DNA of 9,052 bases, taken from positions 1 through 9,052 of the forward strand of contig NZ_SVCB01000011.1 in the NCBI RefSeq assembly GCF_015058545.1, given 5' to 3'. This stretch comes from Veillonella sp. (GTDB lineage: Bacteria > Bacillota > Negativicutes > Veillonellales > Veillonellaceae). The notes under the pieces were generated by a model. That model made no database searches, had not been told where the DNA came from, and saw only the letters and a program-made list of their open reading frames with translations. A program made the position numbers and the translations under genes. Of this stretch, positions 6,819-9,052 are shown piece after piece (within the stretch, counting starts at the first letter, position 1; each line of letters starts with the position of its first letter).

Positions 6819-6824
6819 TTTTGT

Positions 6825-7721
6825 ATGACTGCTTCACAACTTTATCGCTTAGCCCGGCCCCGCACCTTAACGGCCGCATTCAGCCCGGTTATTCTCGGTG
6901 CTTCTTACGCGGCGACTGAGCACACGGCGGTTCACAGCCTGTGGCTAAGCCTGTTTTACACCTTATTAATTCTAATCTGTGTCATGAGTTCACAGATTGC
7001 CGCCAATATTTGGAATGAATATTTCGATTTTAAATCCGGTCTCGACTTAAACCAAGCGGCCGGCAACAGCGGCACCATCGTCCGTGAAGGAATTTCGCCG
7101 CAGCAGGTAAAAAAACTGGGCTATATCTTTTCCCTCACGCCGCTCGTGCTCGGCATTTTCTTGGCATCGCAAGTATCTTGGTGGTTATTGCCGGCCGGCG
7201 CCGTTTGTATTCTGATCAGCTTATTCTACTCGGGCGGTCCAAAACCGATTTCGCGCACACCGTTCGGCGAACTCGCCTCAGGTGTGGCCATGGGTTTTGC
7301 CATTGTCTATATTACGGCCTACACCTGGACGGGCACGCTCTACTGGGACTTCTTAATCCCGGCCATTCCGTCTACCATCCTCATCGGCAATATCATGATG
7401 ACCAATAATCTGCGCGATTTCAGCAATGATAAAGCCCACGGACGTCGTACTTTGGTTATCCTTTTAGGTAAAGACGAAGGAATCCGCTTATTGCGAACCT
7501 TATTTATCGTCTGCGTCCTTTGGTTATTCTTATGGGTATTTTTAGGGCATTTGCCATCAGCATCCTTGCTCGGTATCATAGCTCTCTTCCCGGCTTTTAA
7601 AAGCGCTGCTATCTTGCAACGCTATGCGGACGTGGTAAAAATGAACGAAGCTATGAAATTTACGTCCATCAGTGTGACACTCTATCATCTGTTGGTAAGC
7701 GTTGGACTGTGGATTGGGTGA
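6825..7721 (+). CDS. menA: 1,4-dihydroxy-2-naphthoate polyprenyltransferase
   Basis: MenA, a UbiA-superfamily membrane enzyme, attaches the polyprenyl tail to 1,4-dihydroxy-2-naphthoate to make demethylmenaquinone, the step before MenG methylation in menaquinone synthesis. The 298-residue product has about nine hydrophobic helices and the two metal and diphosphate-binding motifs of the superfamily. The first is NIWNEYFDFKSGLD (residues 61-74), with Glu65 where many members have Asp. The second is NNLRDFSNDKAHGRRTL (194-210), whose NNLRD...D...G-RTL pattern points to MenA rather than UbiA or haem O synthase. The N-terminus RLARPRTLTAAFSPVILG is also MenA-like. Its ribosome site AAAGGA (6809-6814) lies within the last codons of the transporter. 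No other men gene is in the window. The gene ends at a strong terminator. Confidence 0.93.
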   Translation: MTASQLYRLARPRTLTAAFSPVILGASYAATEHTAVHSLWLSLFYTLLILICVMSSQIAANIWNEYFDFKSGLDLNQAAGNSGTIVREGISPQQVKKLGYIFSLTPLVLGIFLASQVSWWLLPAGAVCILISLFYSGGPKPISRTPFGELASGVAMGFAIVYITAYTWTGTLYWDFLIPAIPSTILIGNIMMTNNLRDFSNDKAHGRRTLVILLGKDEGIRLLRTLFIVCVLWLFLWVFLGHLPSASLLGIIALFPAFKSAAILQRYADVVKMNEAMKFTSISVTLYHLLVSVGLWIG

Positions 7722-7780
7722 AGTAAAAACCGAGACTTATAGGACAAAAACAACCTTAGTATTTATAACGGATAAAACAG

Positions 7781-7838
7781 ACTCCCTTTTAGGCAGACAC
7801 AGGAAATAAAACTTGTGCTACTTAAAAGGGAGTTTTTT
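7781..7838 (+). terminator. Rho-independent terminator of the transporter-menA operon
   Basis: ACTCCCTTTTAGG (7781-7793) pairs with CTTAAAAGGGAGT (7821-7833) with one G-T pair. A second helix inside the loop, CACAGG/CTTGTG (7798-7803 with 7812-7817), closes on AAATAAAA. A six-base T-run (7833-7838) follows on the plus strand. It may also stop the minus-strand gene ending at 7883, though the T-run on that side is poorer. Confidence 0.85.
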
Positions 7839-7882
7839 GACTCTATATTATTCAATGCAGTCTTACAATTAACTATTGTTTT

Positions 7883-8368
7883 CTAAAAATCAAATCCTTC
7901 TTTCCATGGTACTCCATATTTTTTTAATACATCTTCATAGTTTTTTCCCTTCCATATAGGGCGCTCCATGAAATACGAGTTTTCTCTATCTGAAAATGTA
8001 TGTTTAATACAAAATTCCTTTATCCCCTGCAAGTCCTTCTCACACAACATACCTTTTATAATTATACTTTCTTCATCCCATCCATTATCACTAATATACT
8101 GATAAAAAGACTTACATATATTTATATTAACTCGATATTTCATAGCATGTCTGTATATCTCTAATGGTAAAATATATGGATATTCCGCTAATAAAATTGA
8201 AGTTGAAAAAACTTTTTCAGCCAAATTTGTTAAATGACTATCAAAATCTACTTTTTCTAAAGCCTCCAAAATACTCTCCAACTCTTCTTCATTTGCAATA
8301 GTTATATTTTTCGTTAAACCATCCATATACTCTTCAATCTTTTTATAATAGTCTTTATATATTTTCAT
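7883..8368 (-). CDS. Hypothetical AT-rich accessory protein, 161 residues
   Basis: I do not recognise this protein. It is a soluble, acidic and lysine-rich product, with no signal peptide or membrane segment. Residues 1-60 look like charged amphipathic helices, a more hydrophobic middle (about 70-105) includes YPYILPLEIYRHAMKYRV, and the end is aromatic-rich (WKEGFDF). The ATG has a GGGA 12 bases upstream, a weak site. Codon use is clearly more A/T-rich than in the menA operon next door, which suggests acquired DNA. Size, composition and isolation next to an interrupted small gene recall immunity proteins of polymorphic toxin systems, but no toxin is present and this is only a guess. Confidence 0.6.
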   Translation of the reverse strand: MKIYKDYYKKIEEYMDGLTKNITIANEEELESILEALEKVDFDSHLTNLAEKVFSTSILLAEYPYILPLEIYRHAMKYRVNINICKSFYQYISDNGWDEESIIIKGMLCEKDLQGIKEFCIKHTFSDRENSYFMERPIWKGKNYEDVLKKYGVPWKEGFDF

Positions 8369-8446
8369 TTTTGTATATTCCCAGAATATTTATTTCTATC
8401 TTCTAATATATTCTTCTAAAATAAACATATTTCAAATATTAACACA

Positions 8447-8452
8447 ATTATA
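8447..8452 (-). promoter_or_regulatory. Possible -10 element of the 161-residue gene
   Basis: A perfect TATAAT on the minus strand lies about 80 bp ahead of the ATG in an AT-rich gap (8369-8523). No convincing -35 is found at 16-18 bp; TTGGCT is 13 bp away. In DNA this AT-rich the match may be chance. Confidence 0.2.
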
Positions 8453-8523
8453 TTGGTACGGATTAAGCCAATCTGTTATTTATTGTTTTTCAACTGGTCG
8501 TATCTGGTTATTGTATACTGATT

Positions 8524-8865
8524 TTATAATTTATAATATCGTTTTATCCAGCTACTACCTATTCTTCCAATAAAAATACAAACTACCAATCCTAAAATAG
8601 CTTCTATCATGTAAAATTCACTAGGTAAATAAAGAAATGCTATGCCTTGATTTATAGTCCATAACCCGCCTAAACTTTTTAAATAATAATACTCTCCTAT
8701 AGTAATAACTCTACACATCTTAAATATTATTTTAAAATACAAACTAGGCTCTTCTACTAAACTATTTCCTCGATATTTTTCTAATTCATAATCAACCACC
8801 CACCCATTATGCCTCATGCTCCAAGTAGATAATTCACAAACAATAATGGTTCTATAATTTATTTT
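8524..8865 (-). pseudogene. C-terminal remnant of a small membrane-protein gene, cut by an IS
   Basis: The ATG at 8817 gives 97 residues, but GGAG sits only one base before it, too close for a normal ribosome site. The frame also stays open upstream. Codons before that ATG read KINYRTIIVCELSTWS, which looks like protein, and the first in-frame stop (8872-8874) falls just inside the presumed IS end at 8866. I therefore read this as the 3' part of a longer gene whose start was removed by the insertion. The remnant has a charged part (about 7-30 from the internal Met), moderately hydrophobic stretches, and one clear membrane helix near the end (MIEAILGLVVCIFIG) followed by the basic tail SSWIKRYYKL. 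The family is not recognised. Base composition matches the 161-residue gene beside it. Confidence 0.5.
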
Positions 8866-8916
8866 GGAGCGCTAAAGAGAAACGCTAGTTGCGTGTCCTC
8901 TTGGCGCCTACTTTTT

Positions 8917-8946
8917 TTGCACAAAAAAAGATATATTGAATAAAAT
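8917..8946 (+). promoter_or_regulatory. Candidate transposase promoter
   Basis: TTGCAC (8917-8922) and TAAAAT (8941-8946) are 18 bp apart, with the transposase ATG about 50 bp downstream. The -35 overlaps the T7/A7 symmetrical run. Confidence 0.4.
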
Positions 8947-8994
8947 CCGATACAATAAAGGTGCTAACAATTAACGAAAGGATGTTTATTCAAT

Positions 8995-9052
8995 ATGTCT
9001 AGTCTTAATTATATAGGAAAAATGCTCGGAATAAAAGATTCACATATCCAAA
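8995..9052 (+). CDS. Start of a transposase, ISL3-like (3' end outside window)
   Basis: The frame begins MSSLNYIGKMLGIKDSHIQ and runs off the window. An N-terminus of the form M-S-x(4)-I-x-x-L-x-I-K-D-x-x-I resembles ISL3-family transposases, which start with a short helix leading to LLxIKDxNI ahead of a zinc-binding region. GAAAGGA lies 12 bases upstream of the ATG; the earlier ATG at 8982 hits a stop after six codons. Only 19 codons are visible, so the family call is tentative. Confidence 0.6.
   Translation, partial: MSSLNYIGKMLGIKDSHIQ

Larger units (their letters stand above)
8866..9052 (+). mobile_element. Left end of an insertion sequence, probably ISL3 family
   Basis: The start at 8866 (GGAGCGCTAAAGAG) is inferred from three signs: the end of the interrupted frame, a rise in GC, and a terminal-like sequence. 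The first 45 bases can fold back, since GGAGCGCTAAAGAG (8866-8879) is close to the complement of CTCTTGGCGCC (8898-8908). A T7-GCAC-A7 symmetry follows at 8912-8929. A transposase reading frame opens at 8995. The right end lies outside the window, so the terminal repeat and target duplication cannot be checked. Confidence 0.55.

Noticed and set aside
7340..7579. 79-codon minus-strand frame and 7178-7408 plus-strand frame inside menA
   Set aside because: Both overlap the MenA catalytic motifs in other frames and have no support of their own.
8912..8929. Terminator at T7-GCAC-A7
   Set aside because: The stem would be pure A-T with a 4-nt loop, it lies in the transposase promoter region, and it is followed by A's rather than T's on the plus strand.

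Overview
The window looks like a stretch of chromosome from a member of the Bacillota. The evidence is purine-rich Shine-Dalgarno sites (AGGAG, GAGGAGG, AAGGAG), IS3- and ISL3-type insertion sequences, and moderately GC-rich housekeeping genes. A Negativicutes (Veillonella-like) host fits the gene set, but that is a guess from gene content and cannot be proved here. There are no rRNA or tRNA genes and no CRISPR array.

Layout. (1) Positions 1-569 are the 3' end of an IS3-family insertion sequence: the C-terminal part of the transposase, a hairpin and the right terminal repeat. Just past it lies what looks like the 3' half of a rho-independent terminator (578-596). (2) Positions 695-1885 hold two divergent housekeeping genes, ridA (-) and ogt (+), sharing a 237-bp intergenic region with an inverted repeat. 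(3) A strong two-way hairpin (1944-1981) closes ogt and faces a minus-strand pair. The pair is pncB (nicotinate phosphoribosyltransferase, GTG start) followed by a 692-residue exported protein of unknown function (true start 4101). (4) Divergent from pncB, a near-consensus promoter (5724-5751) drives a leader of about 165 nt and then a two-gene operon: an EamA-family transporter and menA (prenyltransferase of menaquinone synthesis). The operon ends at a strong terminator (7781-7838). (5) Positions 7840-8865 are visibly more AT-rich and hold two unrecognised minus-strand genes. The second is interrupted. (6) Positions 8866-9052 are the left end of another insertion sequence, probably ISL3 family, with the first 19 codons of its transposase.

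How the parts relate. The central genes serve general metabolism: imine detoxification, repair of O6-alkylguanine, NAD salvage and menaquinone synthesis. They do not form one pathway. Insertion sequences bound the window on both sides, and the AT-rich islet next to the right-hand one looks like acquired, decaying DNA. The points most worth a second look are the internally duplicated exported protein, the structured leader with a seven-codon reading frame ahead of the transporter-menA operon, and the small membrane-protein gene cut by the right-hand element.
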